A stretch of 64,000 bases of DNA from Alkalibacillus filiformis (GCF_030814115.1 NZ_JAUSUP010000001.1:434001-498000); one strand, 5' to 3'; numbered from the stretch's first letter, positions 20,395 through 28,056 are shown. Notes: generated by a model from the letters alone, not told the origin. A program made the numbers and translations.

Positions 20395-20799
20395 ATGGTT
20401 AATCAAGATCGAAAAGCTTTACCTTTATTCCCAATGAGCGTTGTATCTGATCTTACGGAGTTATCAGCTCGACAAGTTCGATATTACGAGGAAAAAGGTT
20501 TAGTTATGCCCGTTCGATCGAAAGGGAATAGACGTTTATTTTCCTTTTATGATGTCGATCGGTTATTAGAAATTAAAGAGTTAATTGACCAAGGTGTTAA
20601 TTTAGCCGGCATCAAACAAGTATTAAAAGTTAAAACTGAACAACAAGAGCAAATTCCACATAAAGAAGAAGTTCCTGAAGCGAAAGAGGAACTATCAGAG
20701 AAGGAGCTTCACAAGATGCTTCGTCGCGAAATTATGGAATCAGGTTACATGAACAAATCGTCCATCGTTAAAGGGGAGCTTTCTAGGTTCTACCATTAA
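20395..20799 (+). CDS. glnR: Glutamine synthetase repressor GlnR (MerR family)
   Basis: Nitrogen regulator that represses glnRA and other genes when glutamine is in excess; feedback-inhibited glutamine synthetase acts as its co-activator. The MerR-type winged helix is at about 12-80 (LSARQVRYYEEKGLVMPVRS). The short C-terminal tail (LHKMLRREIMESGYMNKS) is the autoinhibitory region known in GlnR. The start at 20395 follows GGAGGTG and gives 134 aa (B. subtilis 135). The glnR stop is 29 bases before glnA. Confidence 0.96.
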   Translation: MVNQDRKALPLFPMSVVSDLTELSARQVRYYEEKGLVMPVRSKGNRRLFSFYDVDRLLEIKELIDQGVNLAGIKQVLKVKTEQQEQIPHKEEVPEAKEELSEKELHKMLRREIMESGYMNKSSIVKGELSRFYH

Positions 20800-20828
20800 T
20801 GATAAAAAACTTTTAGGAGGAATTTATT

Positions 20829-22163
20829 GTGGCAAAGTTTACAAAAGAAGAGGTTTACAAACGTATTGAAGAGGAAAACGTTAGGTTCATCCGACTACAG
20901 TTTACTGATTTACTAGGAACGATCAAGAACGTAGAGATCCCACTTAGCCAGCTAGATAAAGCATTAGACAACCAAATGATGTTTGACGGTTCTTCAATCG
21001 AAGGTTTTGTACGTATTGAAGAGTCAGATATGTTACTACACCCAGATTTAGATTCATTTGTTGTTTTCCCATGGACTTCAGAAAAAGGTAAAGTCGCACG
21101 TTTCATTTGTGACATTTACAATCCAGACGGGACACCATTTGAAGGTTGCCCTCGTTACAACTTAAAGCGCAACATAGAACGCATGGAGAAGCTAGGATTC
21201 ACTGACTTCAACATTGGTACCGAGCCAGAGTTCTTCTTATTCAAGTTAGATGAACGTGGCGAACCAACAATGGAATTAAACGATAAAGGTGGCTATTTTG
21301 ACCTAGCTCCAACAGACCTAGGTGAGAATTGCCGTCGCGATATCGTACTAGAGCTAGAAGAGATGGGCTTTGAAATCGAAGCGTCTCACCACGAAGTAGC
21401 ACCTGGTCAGCACGAGATCGACTTTAAATATTCAGACGCTGTTAAACATTGTGATGACATTCAAACGTTCAAACTAGTTGTTAAAACGATCGCTCGTAAG
21501 CACGGTTTACATGCAACATTTATGCCAAAACCATTATTCGGTGTGAACGGTTCAGGAATGCACGCCAATATGTCACTTTTCTCTAATGGTGTTAACGCGT
21601 TCTTTGACGAAAATGCTGACGAACAGTTAAGTGAAGTCGCTCACCAATTTACAGCAGGAATTATTAAGCACGCTGTTAACTTTACAGCAGTGACGAACCC
21701 TACTGTAAACTCTTATAAGCGTTTAGTACCTGGATACGAAGCGCCATGTTACGTAGCGTGGTCTGGCCAAAACCGCAGTCCACTAGTACGTGTTCCATCT
21801 TCAAGAGGATTAAGCACACGTATTGAAGTACGTAGTGTTGACCCAGCAGCGAACCCATACATGGCAATGTCAGTTATGCTTGCAGCTGGTTTAGATGGTG
21901 TTGAGAACAAGCTAACAGCACCAGAGCCAGTTGATCGTAACATCTATGTGATGGATAAAGAAGAACGTGAAGCAAACGGCGTTCAAGACTTACCAGCAAC
22001 ACTTTACGATGCATTACAACACCTAAAAGAAGATGAAGTCATTAAAGGCGCATTAGGTGAACACTTATTAGAACATTTCCTAGAAGCAAAAGAAATTGAG
22101 TGGGATATGTTCCGTACACAAGTACACCCGTGGGAGCGCGAGCAGTACTTAAGCAGTTACTAA
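20829..22163 (+). CDS. glnA: Glutamine synthetase, type I
   Basis: Makes glutamine from glutamate, ammonia and ATP; dodecamer in the cytoplasm. 444 aa, the length of the feedback-inhibited GSI-alpha form that lacks the adenylylation insert. Signatures: FDGSSIEGF, the metal ligand region GTEPEFFLF, the ATP-site region [11 protein letters not shown], the glutamate site [17 protein letters not shown] and [12 protein letters not shown]. The start is GTG with TTAGGAGGA 8 bases upstream. It is under the GlnR operator of the shared promoter. Confidence 0.98.
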   Translation: MAKFTKEEVYKRIEEENVRFIRLQFTDLLGTIKNVEIPLSQLDKALDNQMMFDGSSIEGFVRIEESDMLLHPDLDSFVVFPWTSEKGKVARFICDIYNPDGTPFEGCPRYNLKRNIERMEKLGFTDFNIGTEPEFFLFKLDERGEPTMELNDKGGYFDLAPTDLGENCRRDIVLELEEMGFEIEASHHEVAPGQHEIDFKYSDAVKHCDDIQTFKLVVKTIARKHGLHATFMPKPLFGVNGSGMHANMSLFSNGVNAFFDENADEQLSEVAHQFTAGIIKHAVNFTAVTNPTVNSYKRLVPGYEAPCYVAWSGQNRSPLVRVPSSRGLSTRIEVRSVDPAANPYMAMSVMLAAGLDGVENKLTAPEPVDRNIYVMDKEEREANGVQDLPATLYDALQHLKEDEVIKGALGEHLLEHFLEAKEIEWDMFRTQVHPWEREQYLSSY

Positions 22164-22170
22164 AATTTTC

Positions 22171-22206
22171 AACCCCTTTAACCGCCATGGTTTTAGGGGT
22201 TTTGTT
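22171..22206 (+). terminator. Terminator after glnA
   Basis: Inverted repeat AACCCCTTTAACC / GGTTTTAGGGGTT with a short central mismatch, followed by TTGTTGTT. It closes the glnRA operon. Confidence 0.75.
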
Positions 22207-22300
22207 GTTATGGTGGGGTGATTCATCATTGTAGTAAGCGAAACCCTTACACCCCAATTTCACCCCAAAAAATTCGTAAAAAATTTAATCAACTATAATT
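22207..22300 (-). other. Possible scar of a phage integrase 3' end or att region
   Basis: Just downstream of the glnA terminator the sequence contains two ACCCCAA/CACCCCAA blocks (about 22250-22270). Read on the minus strand they encode the short string FYEFFGVKLGCKGF, which resembles the C-terminal tails of some Bacillus phage tyrosine integrases. No intact integrase is present. A decayed phage HNH gene lies at 24.9 kb, so this may be one edge of an excised or decayed prophage. This is inference from weak resemblance. Confidence 0.25.
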
Positions 22301-22369
22301 GATTTATGTAATCTTCATATTTATTCATAAATGGTGGTTTCAAGCGTTAGTTTATGAGAGGATTTTTTG

Positions 22370-22406
22370 TATAATTTATGCAGGAAAATATCTCCTTTTG
22401 TCGAAG
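22370..22406 (+). promoter_or_regulatory. Promoter of the first accessory gene with a Spo0A-box-like site
   Basis: -10 TATAAT at 22370-22375 (poor -35 TTAGTT at 17 bases). The early transcribed region GCAGGAAAATATCTCC is followed by TTTGTCGAAG at 22397-22406, which contains the full Spo0A box core TTGTCGAA. The whole block is nearly repeated before the next gene (23046-23100). A 0A box downstream of the -10 would predict repression by Spo0A~P (inference). Confidence 0.5.
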
Positions 22407-22433
22407 TGGTTCAGTGAAGGGAGGTGTAAGGAA

Positions 22434-23006
22434 GTGGATTACATAAGTCCGGAATTGATAAGAGCTAGTGGGGAATTAGCTGGCCATGTTAAAAAAAGTT
22501 CAGAAGCAATGTGGGATAAAATACAAGCATCAAAGAAAAAAGATAGCCAGAAAGAAACTATTAGTGATCTGGAAGAAATAATTCAGAACTTGATTGATGA
22601 TAAGAATGAATTAATTCAAATTGCTCAGGTTTATGATGAGGAAATAATCGCTCAAAAGATTACAGAAGAAGAAATGAAGTATATTAGCGAAACAATTATT
22701 CCATTACTAAGAGAGTTTTTTGAAGATAGTGGAGATAATGAAAATCTAGAAAACTTAGAAAAACTGTCACCTTTATTGTCAAAAGACACAATCAACATTA
22801 TGCAATTGATTGGCTTTAATTTTAAACAAGCTATTGGGGAACCTTTGACAGATTTGTGCGCAGCTGCAATTAGGAAGCAAAAACCTATAACAGTTACACA
22901 AGAGGAATTGTTGAAAGCCGATCGTGAAAAAGAAAGAGAATTTTATAAAATGATTCAAAATGAAGAAGCGTATGAAAGGTTTTTATTTTTAACAAATCAA
23001 AAGTAG
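22434..23006 (+). CDS. Unrecognised 190-aa helical protein (accessory cassette gene 1)
   Basis: I do not recognise this protein with certainty. The start is taken as GTG at 22434 (MDYISPELIRASGELAGHV), because GGGAGGTG lies just upstream; the frame extends to 22299 but that part is hydrophobic, lacks a ribosome site and runs through the promoter repeat. It is soluble, predicted almost wholly helical, rich in Glu/Lys, with no signal peptide, membrane segment or catalytic motif visible. Base composition is AT-rich. It has its own promoter and a hairpin terminator, and stands upstream of two more unrecognised genes with a matching promoter. The location between conserved genes suggests acquired DNA. 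Confidence 0.75.
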   Translation: MDYISPELIRASGELAGHVKKSSEAMWDKIQASKKKDSQKETISDLEEIIQNLIDDKNELIQIAQVYDEEIIAQKITEEEMKYISETIIPLLREFFEDSGDNENLENLEKLSPLLSKDTINIMQLIGFNFKQAIGEPLTDLCAAAIRKQKPITVTQEELLKADREKEREFYKMIQNEEAYERFLFLTNQK

Positions 23007-23015
23007 TTGGTAATT

Positions 23016-23045
23016 AAGACATCTCATAGTGAGGTGTCTTTTTTA
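23016..23045 (+). terminator. Terminator of accessory gene 1
   Basis: Stem AAGACATCTCA (23016-23026) / TGAGGTGTCTT (23030-23040) with one G-U pair and a 3-base loop, then TTTT. Almost the same hairpin was present after accessory gene 3, where the MITE has split it. Confidence 0.85.
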
Positions 23046-23100
23046 TATAATTTGCAGGAAAATATCTCTTTTTGTCGAATTGGTTCGGTGAGGGAGGGTG
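23046..23100 (+). promoter_or_regulatory. Promoter of accessory genes 2-3, repeat of the 22.37-kb promoter block
   Basis: -10 TATAAT at 23046-23051, then TTGCAGGAAAATATCTC and TTTGTCGAAT at 23071-23080 (Spo0A-box core TTGTCGAA), TGGTTCGGTGAGGGAGGGTG. It aligns over about 55 bases with 22370-22425, with only a few changes and one deletion. The -35 is not evident because the terminator of gene 1 occupies that place. Confidence 0.5.
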
Positions 23101-23106
23101 TTATAA

Positions 23107-24015
23107 ATGCCTACTAAAAGAATAACTTGTAACTTTTTTTATTTAAACGAACCAGTCGATAATAAAGGCCAATTAGAATATCTCCTTGTTGATCAAAAAG
23201 AGTTAATAAACGAGGATAAAGTGTTTAATGTTGAAGTTTCAGGTGTGATTTTAAGGTTCACAAATTTAGAAAAAAAGACCGTGAATCAAAATGATTATTG
23301 GATCGGGATTATTGAAAGGCTAGATACTACTGAACAAGGTGAAATTTCTAATCTTGAAGGAGAGAAACAAATTTTTGCAACTGAAGAAGATGAGGGTCCA
23401 ATTGTTAACACAGGGTTTATATACTATCCATTAACTAATACTATTGGTCTGCACAAAAAAATCGGTGGAGTTAATGATAAGATGTTAGGAGTTTTTATAA
23501 GACGAGTGTTAAAACAAACAAATATAGTTACAAAACATAATACAAAATATCAATTGGATTTGATTCCTGATTTAGATAAAATAACTCGTTTAAAGAAAGC
23601 TGATTCTGTTAAAACTCTTGAGTATAGTTACAAAATCCCCGAGGATATATCTTCTGTTGCTTCTGAAGAAAGACCGATGTTTGGAGACTTGCTGTTAGCC
23701 AAGTATTTAGAAGGGGATAGAATAAAGGTTAAGTTAGACGCAAAAGAGATGGATCCTCGTGTAATTTACAAAAAGGTGAAGGACATTTTAACATATGAAA
23801 AAGATAATATTGGCTCATTAAGAGCTGTTTCAGAGCATAACCATATTGAAGAACCTTTGGATTTACTTAGTGATCGTTTAACCGATTATTATGATGTTGA
23901 TTTACCAAAAGGAGTTAAAGAGAATGAAATACTAATTATGGAAACTATTGATGAAATATTTTTAAACCAAAGAAAGTTACTCCAAAAAATGTATTTGAAA
24001 AGTGAAGAATTATAA
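23107..24015 (+). CDS. Unrecognised 302-aa protein, DUF6731-like / Rex- or Kiwa-like context (accessory cassette gene 2)
   Basis: No secure family. The N-terminal half (to about 140) looks like a beta-rich domain, with NDYWIGIIERLDTTEQGEIS and NTGFIYYPLTNTIGLHKKIGGVNDKML. This pattern reminds me of DUF6731-type proteins and of phage-exclusion proteins with a similar start. The C-terminal half is mixed helix and strand with charged residues. No membrane segment or signal peptide. The start at 23107 is preceded by GGGAGGGTG. The four-helix membrane protein gene starts 16 bases after its stop, so the two are co-transcribed. A soluble protein of about 300 aa beside a 4-TM protein of about 140 aa is the layout of lambda RexA-RexB and, in reversed order, of Kiwa KwaA-KwaB. 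That parallel is inference. Confidence 0.7.
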   Translation: MPTKRITCNFFYLNEPVDNKGQLEYLLVDQKELINEDKVFNVEVSGVILRFTNLEKKTVNQNDYWIGIIERLDTTEQGEISNLEGEKQIFATEEDEGPIVNTGFIYYPLTNTIGLHKKIGGVNDKMLGVFIRRVLKQTNIVTKHNTKYQLDLIPDLDKITRLKKADSVKTLEYSYKIPEDISSVASEERPMFGDLLLAKYLEGDRIKVKLDAKEMDPRVIYKKVKDILTYEKDNIGSLRAVSEHNHIEEPLDLLSDRLTDYYDVDLPKGVKENEILIMETIDEIFLNQRKLLQKMYLKSEEL

Positions 24016-24031
24016 AGTGAGGGGTGAAATA

Positions 24032-24460
24032 ATGAAGAGTCATTTTATAAAAGCGTCACCCTTTGTTATTTCTTTTGTAGTTATATATTTTTTTATGGAT
24101 ATTACGATTATACCATCGGAAAAATTTACAGATTTGCTGGTAGCAAGCATTGCCTATAGTTCGTCGTCAATAGGTTTTTTTATTGCAGGAGTATCTATTT
24201 TGCAAACTTCTCAAATAAGTCGGTTTTATAAAAAATTGGTTGAACTGGGAACAAATAAAAAACTCATATCCTGGCTTATGGCAGCAATCGGTTATATGTT
24301 TATACTTTCATCTTTAAGTTTACTATTACTCTATTTGATTAGTAACGGTTCAACCATAACTTATATTATTTATGTACTTTGGTTATCCGTTTTTCTTTCT
24401 TCAATTTTTACCACTTTAATTATTATTTTACTTTTTTACACTATTTTTTCTCAGAAATAG
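24032..24460 (+). CDS. Four-helix membrane protein of 142 aa (accessory cassette gene 3)
   Basis: Integral membrane protein of unknown function. Four hydrophobic segments can be seen at about 9-27, 36-57, 79-102 and 109-138, joined by a basic cytoplasmic-type loop (SRFYKKLVELGTNKK) between helices 2 and 3. The start is taken as ATG at 24032 (MKSHFIKASPF) because GAGGGGTG lies just upstream; a GTG at 24002 inside the preceding gene is less likely. The size and helix count are like RexB (144 aa) and KwaA, the membrane partners of phage-exclusion systems, but I see no sequence motif that proves relationship. Its terminator has been split by a MITE. Confidence 0.75.
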   Translation: MKSHFIKASPFVISFVVIYFFMDITIIPSEKFTDLLVASIAYSSSSIGFFIAGVSILQTSQISRFYKKLVELGTNKKLISWLMAAIGYMFILSSLSLLLLYLISNGSTITYIIYVLWLSVFLSSIFTTLIIILLFYTIFSQK

Positions 24461-24499
24461 AACTTCATAAATTACTCTAAAAGACATCTCAATATGAGG

Positions 24500-24821
24500 T
24501 TAAGTAGTTCCGATACTGTGGAGAAGCATTACAATTAACACATCAAACAGCATACCAATTGATATGCTGTTTTTCTTTGGTATAGCAACATTTATTAATA
24601 AATAGCAAGCTAAATAGCAAGCTAAATAACAACCTAAATATCATTACGTCAATGGCTATTGTCACTGTGCGAATTGGGGTGCGATTTGCTATGCTAATTC
24701 GACTTGAAATTTAAGAAAAACGTTGTCATATCAATAAAAAAATAGAGTGCTAAAACCATTGAGATTTTGCACTCTATTTCGCCTGTTATTTTATATTTTC
24801 TCCACCAAAACGGAACTCCTT
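24500..24821. mobile_element. 322-bp MITE-like element inserted in a terminator
   Basis: Flanked by an exact 9-bp direct repeat AATATGAGG (24491-24499 and 24822-24830), read as a target duplication. The ends are inverted repeats: AAGTAGTTCCGATACTGTGG (from 24502) against AAGGAGTTCCGTTTTGGTGG (reverse complement of the right end, from 24821), both continuing AGAA, with 19 of 24 bases equal. Joining the flanks restores a terminator, AAGACATCTC-AATA-TGAGGTGTCTTTTTT, almost identical to the one at 23016. Inside are a 9-bp hairpin AACAGCATA/TATGCTGTT, three 12-bp tandem units (24601-24636, AATAGCAAGCTA type) and a long hairpin AAATAGAGTGC/GCACTCTATTT. No coding capacity was found. Confidence 0.8.
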
Positions 24822-24854
24822 AATATGAGGTGTCTTTTTTATATGGTGAACTAA

Positions 24855-25103
24855 ATGCAATACAAAACGAGAGAACAGAAACGACAGTTTTATAACAGTA
24901 AGTCCTGGAGACATATGCGCGAAGCAATCAAACAACGTGACAACTACAAGTGCCAGGAATGTACCTGGCTAGGCTTTGTTAAGACTGGCCGTAAAAAAAT
25001 ACAGTTAGCCGCGGATCACATCAATGTACTAGAAGAGTATCCAGAGCTGGCTTTGGATGAAGGTAATTTAGAAACGTTAGTTGAGAGAAAACCTACGAAA
25101 TAA
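24855..25103 (+). pseudogene. Truncated phage-type HNH endonuclease
   Basis: 82 codons, beginning MQYKTREQKRQFYNSKSWRHMREAIKQRDNYKCQEC, the standard start of small phage HNH nucleases found next to terminase genes. The first zinc pair (CQEC), the DH of the active site (AADHINVLEEYPELALDEGNL) and the helix after it are there. The protein then ends in VERKPTK where the second Cys pair and final His should follow, so about 20 essential residues are missing. I read it as a decayed prophage remnant. Downstream there is no intact terminase, only a ribosome-site-like AGGAGGG with a few codons and then a repeat fragment. Confidence 0.7.
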
Positions 25104-25302
25104 AATAGAGATGAAAAATAGTAATCCCCCCCATCAAATAATTTGCTGATTTTGTTCTAAGGTAACCGGTGCAGAGGGCTCGGTTAACCACATTTTTTAA
25201 GAAAATTACACGTTAGGAGGGCTTTCATGTTATGCGACAGCAACAATCAGCGGAGCATTTTGATGTAGCGGCATTCTGTGATCCCATCCAACTTTTTACA
25301 CC
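25104..25302 (+). other. Decayed phage DNA with a short fragment of the GC-rich repeat
   Basis: Non-coding now. It contains TTAGGAGGGCTTTC followed by a short open stretch, in the place where phage genomes have the small terminase gene. At 25250-25270 lies GCGGAGCATTTTGATGTAGCG, which matches the end of the repeat at 6545-6565 at 20 of 21 bases. Confidence 0.45.
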
Positions 25303-25347
25303 TTGTTATTTTTCTTCACTTTGTGGTATAATGCGAACAAACGTTCT
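25303..25347 (+). promoter_or_regulatory. SOS-controlled promoter of the yolD-uvrX operon
   Basis: -35 TTGTTA (25303-25308), 18-base spacer, -10 TATAAT (25327-25332). Overlapping the expected transcription start is CGAACAAACGTTCT (25334-25347), a LexA box matching CGAAC-N4-GTTCG at 9 of 10 conserved bases. LexA bound here would block the promoter directly. Confidence 0.85.
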
Positions 25348-25371
25348 TATTCAGTGAAAGGATTGAATAAT

Positions 25372-25596
25372 ATGAACCAATTGTTTCAAAAGTCATTACA
25401 AGACCGACGTAAGCTTGAGATGGTTTATATGGATTCAAAAAACAATATAACACAACGTACTGTACGAATTGTAAAAATGGATGATGATCGAATCCTTGCT
25501 TTTTGTTATACGAAAAAGAAAGTCAGGTCATTTAAAAAAGAAAACATTTTAGCCATTCATCCAGTTCGTTTAACTCAGTATGAAATGGAGGCCTAA
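25372..25596 (+). CDS. Small 74-aa protein, first gene of the SOS mutasome operon
   Basis: Unnamed small protein starting MNQLFQKSLQDRRKLEMVYMD. The pattern (basic start, then IVKMDDDRILAFCYTKKKVRSFKKENILAIHPV) is like a stand-alone WYL-type or YolD-C-like beta domain, in which a short transcriptional-regulator-like barrel is the whole protein; related small ORFs are found before yolD-uvrX in Bacillus. The start at 25372 follows AAAGGATTG; the frame continues to 25303 only through the promoter. It ends three bases before the yolD start, so it belongs to the LexA-controlled operon. Confidence 0.75.
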   Translation: MNQLFQKSLQDRRKLEMVYMDSKNNITQRTVRIVKMDDDRILAFCYTKKKVRSFKKENILAIHPVRLTQYEMEA

Positions 25597-25599
25597 AGT

Positions 25600-25926
25600 A
25601 TGCATCACGATCGAGGGAGTATTAAATGGGCGTCACTCATGTTGCCTGAACATGTAGAAGCACTACAACAAATTTGGCAAGAGAGTGAGCATGAACAACC
25701 ACCAACCATTGATGAACAGCAACTAGAAGAGCATCTATTTTATTTATCACAAGCCTACGAAGAACGATTAGAAGTTAAAGTCGTTTACTTTAAACATACA
25801 CGATACAACGAAATAACCGGCAAAGTGATCGATTGGAGTCGTGAACAGCAAGCGGTTCGATTGCAAACCAAACACGACGAACGAGAATGGATCAAGCTAA
25901 AACACATTAAACAAGTGACATTATAA
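25600..25926 (+). CDS. yolD: YolD-family protein
   Basis: 108 aa. The family hallmark near the N-terminus is clear: DRGSIKWASLMLPEHVEAL. YolD-like proteins are encoded next to Y-family polymerases of the UvrX/YqjW type and are thought to act as UmuD-like partners in SOS mutagenesis. Here the gene lies between the small first gene and uvrX, 3 and 14 bases away, under one LexA box. No membrane segment. The acidic middle (EQPPTIDEQQLEEH) links to a C-terminal beta domain similar in pattern to the preceding 74-aa protein (VVYFKHTRYNEITGKVIDW versus MVYMDSKNNITQRTVRIVKM), hinting at shared ancestry. Confidence 0.88.
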   Translation: MHHDRGSIKWASLMLPEHVEALQQIWQESEHEQPPTIDEQQLEEHLFYLSQAYEERLEVKVVYFKHTRYNEITGKVIDWSREQQAVRLQTKHDEREWIKLKHIKQVTL

Positions 25927-25940
25927 AGGAATGAATTAAT

Positions 25941-27197
25941 ATGGATTACACTCCTTACCCAAGACATGATGTACTATGTATTGATATGCGCTCTTTTTAT
26001 GCTAGTGTTGAGTGCATGAAAAGGGGGCTTGACCCACAAAAAGCGTTGCTAGCGGTTGTCGGCGACCCTAACCGAAGTGGGAGTATCGTCTTAGCTGCAT
26101 CACCTGCTTTAAAGAAAAAACACGGTATTAGCAACGTCAGTCGTTACTTCGAATTGCCAAAAGACTCTAACTTAATCATCGCTAATGCCCACATGGGTGA
26201 TTACCTTAGCATCTCACTTGAAATCACGAAATTAATGACTCGTTTTGTACCGAAAGAAGCAATTCATATCTACTCTGTCGATGAATTATGGTTAACAGTA
26301 GACGGTTTAAGACGACTATATGGGTCAGTTGAAGAAATCGCCAAAAGAGTTCAAGCAAGTATTCGTGAGCAATTTGGAATTGAGTCAGTGATTGGTATTG
26401 GTGATAATAAATTTTTAGCAAAAGTTGTCATGGATATCCACGCAAAAAGAGCACCTAACGGTATTAGTGAGTGCCGATATGAACACGTAAGTGATTTACT
26501 ATGGCCTATATCTGTTGAAAAAGTGTGGGGAATCGGCTCGCGTATGAAACATCACTTAAACCGCATGGGAATAATCACATTAGGAGACTTAGCCCAGTGT
26601 TCAAAAGCCCATTTAAAAAAGCGGTTTGGCGTGATCGGTGAACAGCTATACTGGCATGCATGGGGAATCGACTTAAGTCCAGTGACCGGTAATTTTACCA
26701 AAACGGAACAGAAAGGTTATGGTCATGGTGTTACACTATTGCGTGATTATACAAAAGATGAAATTAATGCTTGTTTATTAGATTTGTGTGAAGAGGCTTG
26801 TCGAAGAGCGAGGAAAGATAAAAAGGAAGGTAGGACGATTCATCTTGCAATTGGCTATTCGAGTGAACACGGCAAAGGGTTTAGTCGCTCAACTTCAATT
26901 GACATCCCAACAAATGACACGTGGGAAATGTACCAAGTGTGCTTACAGTTGTTCGAGCAATTTTATACAGAAGGGTGCCACATACGTAAAGCATCCGTTA
27001 CATTAACGAATTTAGCTGATGAAGTCGGTACACAACTTAGCTTATTTGAACAACGCGACCAACAAAAACAGCTCGATCGTGCTGTCGATCAAGTTCGAGA
27101 ACGGTTTGGTTCTACCGCCATTTTAAGAGCTAGTAGCTACACATCAGGTGGTATTGCCATTGATCGTGGCAAGAAAATAGGTGGGCACTATGAATAA
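25941..27197 (+). CDS. uvrX: Y-family DNA polymerase UvrX/YqjW type (DinB-like)
   Basis: Translesion polymerase, 418 aa. Catalytic motifs: CIDMRSFYASVECMKRGLDP (first metal Asp and steric gate), AVVGDPNRSGSIVLAASPALKK and HIYSVDELWLTVDG (catalytic Asp-Glu). A helix-hairpin-helix follows (VWGIGSRMKHHLNRMGI) and a little-finger domain closes the protein. Near the C-terminus, QLSLF is a beta-clamp binding motif. The protein differs from DinB Pol IV in the SVDELW motif, as usual for the UvrX/UmuC-like branch. It is the last gene of the LexA-controlled operon and shares a bidirectional terminator with lexA. Confidence 0.92.
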   Translation: MDYTPYPRHDVLCIDMRSFYASVECMKRGLDPQKALLAVVGDPNRSGSIVLAASPALKKKHGISNVSRYFELPKDSNLIIANAHMGDYLSISLEITKLMTRFVPKEAIHIYSVDELWLTVDGLRRLYGSVEEIAKRVQASIREQFGIESVIGIGDNKFLAKVVMDIHAKRAPNGISECRYEHVSDLLWPISVEKVWGIGSRMKHHLNRMGIITLGDLAQCSKAHLKKRFGVIGEQLYWHAWGIDLSPVTGNFTKTEQKGYGHGVTLLRDYTKDEINACLLDLCEEACRRARKDKKEGRTIHLAIGYSSEHGKGFSRSTSIDIPTNDTWEMYQVCLQLFEQFYTEGCHIRKASVTLTNLADEVGTQLSLFEQRDQQKQLDRAVDQVRERFGSTAILRASSYTSGGIAIDRGKKIGGHYE

Positions 27198-27241
27198 AAA
27201 AGAGTTGCTCCTTCCAAACTAGGAAGAAAGCAACTCTTTTT
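27197..27241. terminator. Bidirectional terminator between uvrX and lexA
   Basis: Perfect 12-bp outer stem AAAAAGAGTTGC (27197-27208) / GCAACTCTTTTT (27230-27241), with an inner CCTTCC/GGAAG pairing. Runs of A and T on the two sides serve both strands. Confidence 0.9.
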
Positions 27242-27869
27242 AATGGATATCGCGATATAAGCCTATCACTTTACCTAAAATTGTAACGTGATTTAACACA
27301 ATAGGTTCCATTGATGAATTCTCTGGCACAAGACGGTATTGATTGGAATCTTTAAAGAAGCGTTTAACTGTTGCTTCGTCTTCTTCAGTCATAGCAACAA
27401 CAATATCCCCATTAGAAGCAGATGCTTGCTTTCTCACAATAACTAAATCCCCATCTAAAATACCAGCTTCAATCATACTATCACCTTGAATAGATAAGAC
27501 GAACACATCTTCTTCCACTGCTGAATAAGTGTTAGGAATTGGAATATACTCCTCAACATTTTCAATAGCAGTAATCGGCTCACCAGCAGTAACTTTACCG
27601 ACTAAAGGGGCATACATTGCGCTACGTTCATGGACCGTTTGTTGATCCTCGTGCGTAATTTCAATAGCACGTGGTTTAGTTGGGTCACGACGAATGTAGC
27701 CTTTCTCTTCCAAACGAGATAAATGACCATGCACAGTTGAGCTTGAAGCTAGTCCAACTGCTTCAGCTATTTCTCGAACGGACGGTGGATACCCTTTTGC
27801 TTTAACTTCATCAGCAATAAACTCATAAATTTCTTTCTGTCTCTTTGATAACTTCGTCACTCTTCTCAC
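27240..27869 (-). CDS. lexA: SOS repressor LexA
   Basis: Represses SOS genes; cleaves itself when RecA filaments form. 209 aa. Winged helix-turn-helix at about 1-65 ([23 protein letters not shown]), cleavage site KVTAGEP (Ala-Gly bond), catalytic Ser in [10 protein letters not shown] and catalytic Lys in ATVKRFF. Its own promoter carries a LexA box, giving autoregulation. In this window its likely targets are recA, the yolD-uvrX operon and lexA itself. Confidence 0.98.
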   Translation of the reverse strand: MRRVTKLSKRQKEIYEFIADEVKAKGYPPSVREIAEAVGLASSSTVHGHLSRLEEKGYIRRDPTKPRAIEITHEDQQTVHERSAMYAPLVGKVTAGEPITAIENVEEYIPIPNTYSAVEEDVFVLSIQGDSMIEAGILDGDLVIVRKQASASNGDIVVAMTEEDEATVKRFFKDSNQYRLVPENSSMEPIVLNHVTILGKVIGLYRDIH

Positions 27870-27909
27870 CTCATGGAATTATTACAACTATCGAACTACT
27901 TTTAAAGAC

Positions 27910-27949
27910 ATTATAGCAAGAATTGGAACAAAAGACAAACGTTCGTTCG
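27910..27949 (-). promoter_or_regulatory. lexA promoter with LexA box
   Basis: On the minus strand: CGAACGAACGTTTG (27949-27936), a full match to CGAAC-RNRY-GTTYG; -35 TTGTCT overlapping the right part of the box; 17-base spacer; -10 TATAAT (27915-27910). The overlap explains autorepression. Confidence 0.85.
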
Positions 27950-28056
27950 CATTTAAAACATCGTCCTTGTGTTTAGCGTACATAGATTATAGAATATAGT
28001 TTGGACTTAGAGTATAAGGGTATTTTAATAGTAAAGAATTAAAAGGAGTTTGGTTT

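Noticed and set aside
22042-22263. Minus-strand 73-aa ORF across the glnA end
   Set aside because: Most of it is the antisense of glnA and its terminator; only the first dozen codons look integrase-like, noted separately with low confidence.
22299-22433. N-terminal hydrophobic extension of accessory gene 1 as a membrane anchor
   Set aside because: It lies upstream of a good ribosome site, contains the promoter -10 and the repeated promoter block, and so is not translated.
24601-24640. Short tandem repeats that could suggest a CRISPR or iteron array
   Set aside because: Only three 12-bp units without spacers, inside a MITE; no cas genes or replication gene nearby.
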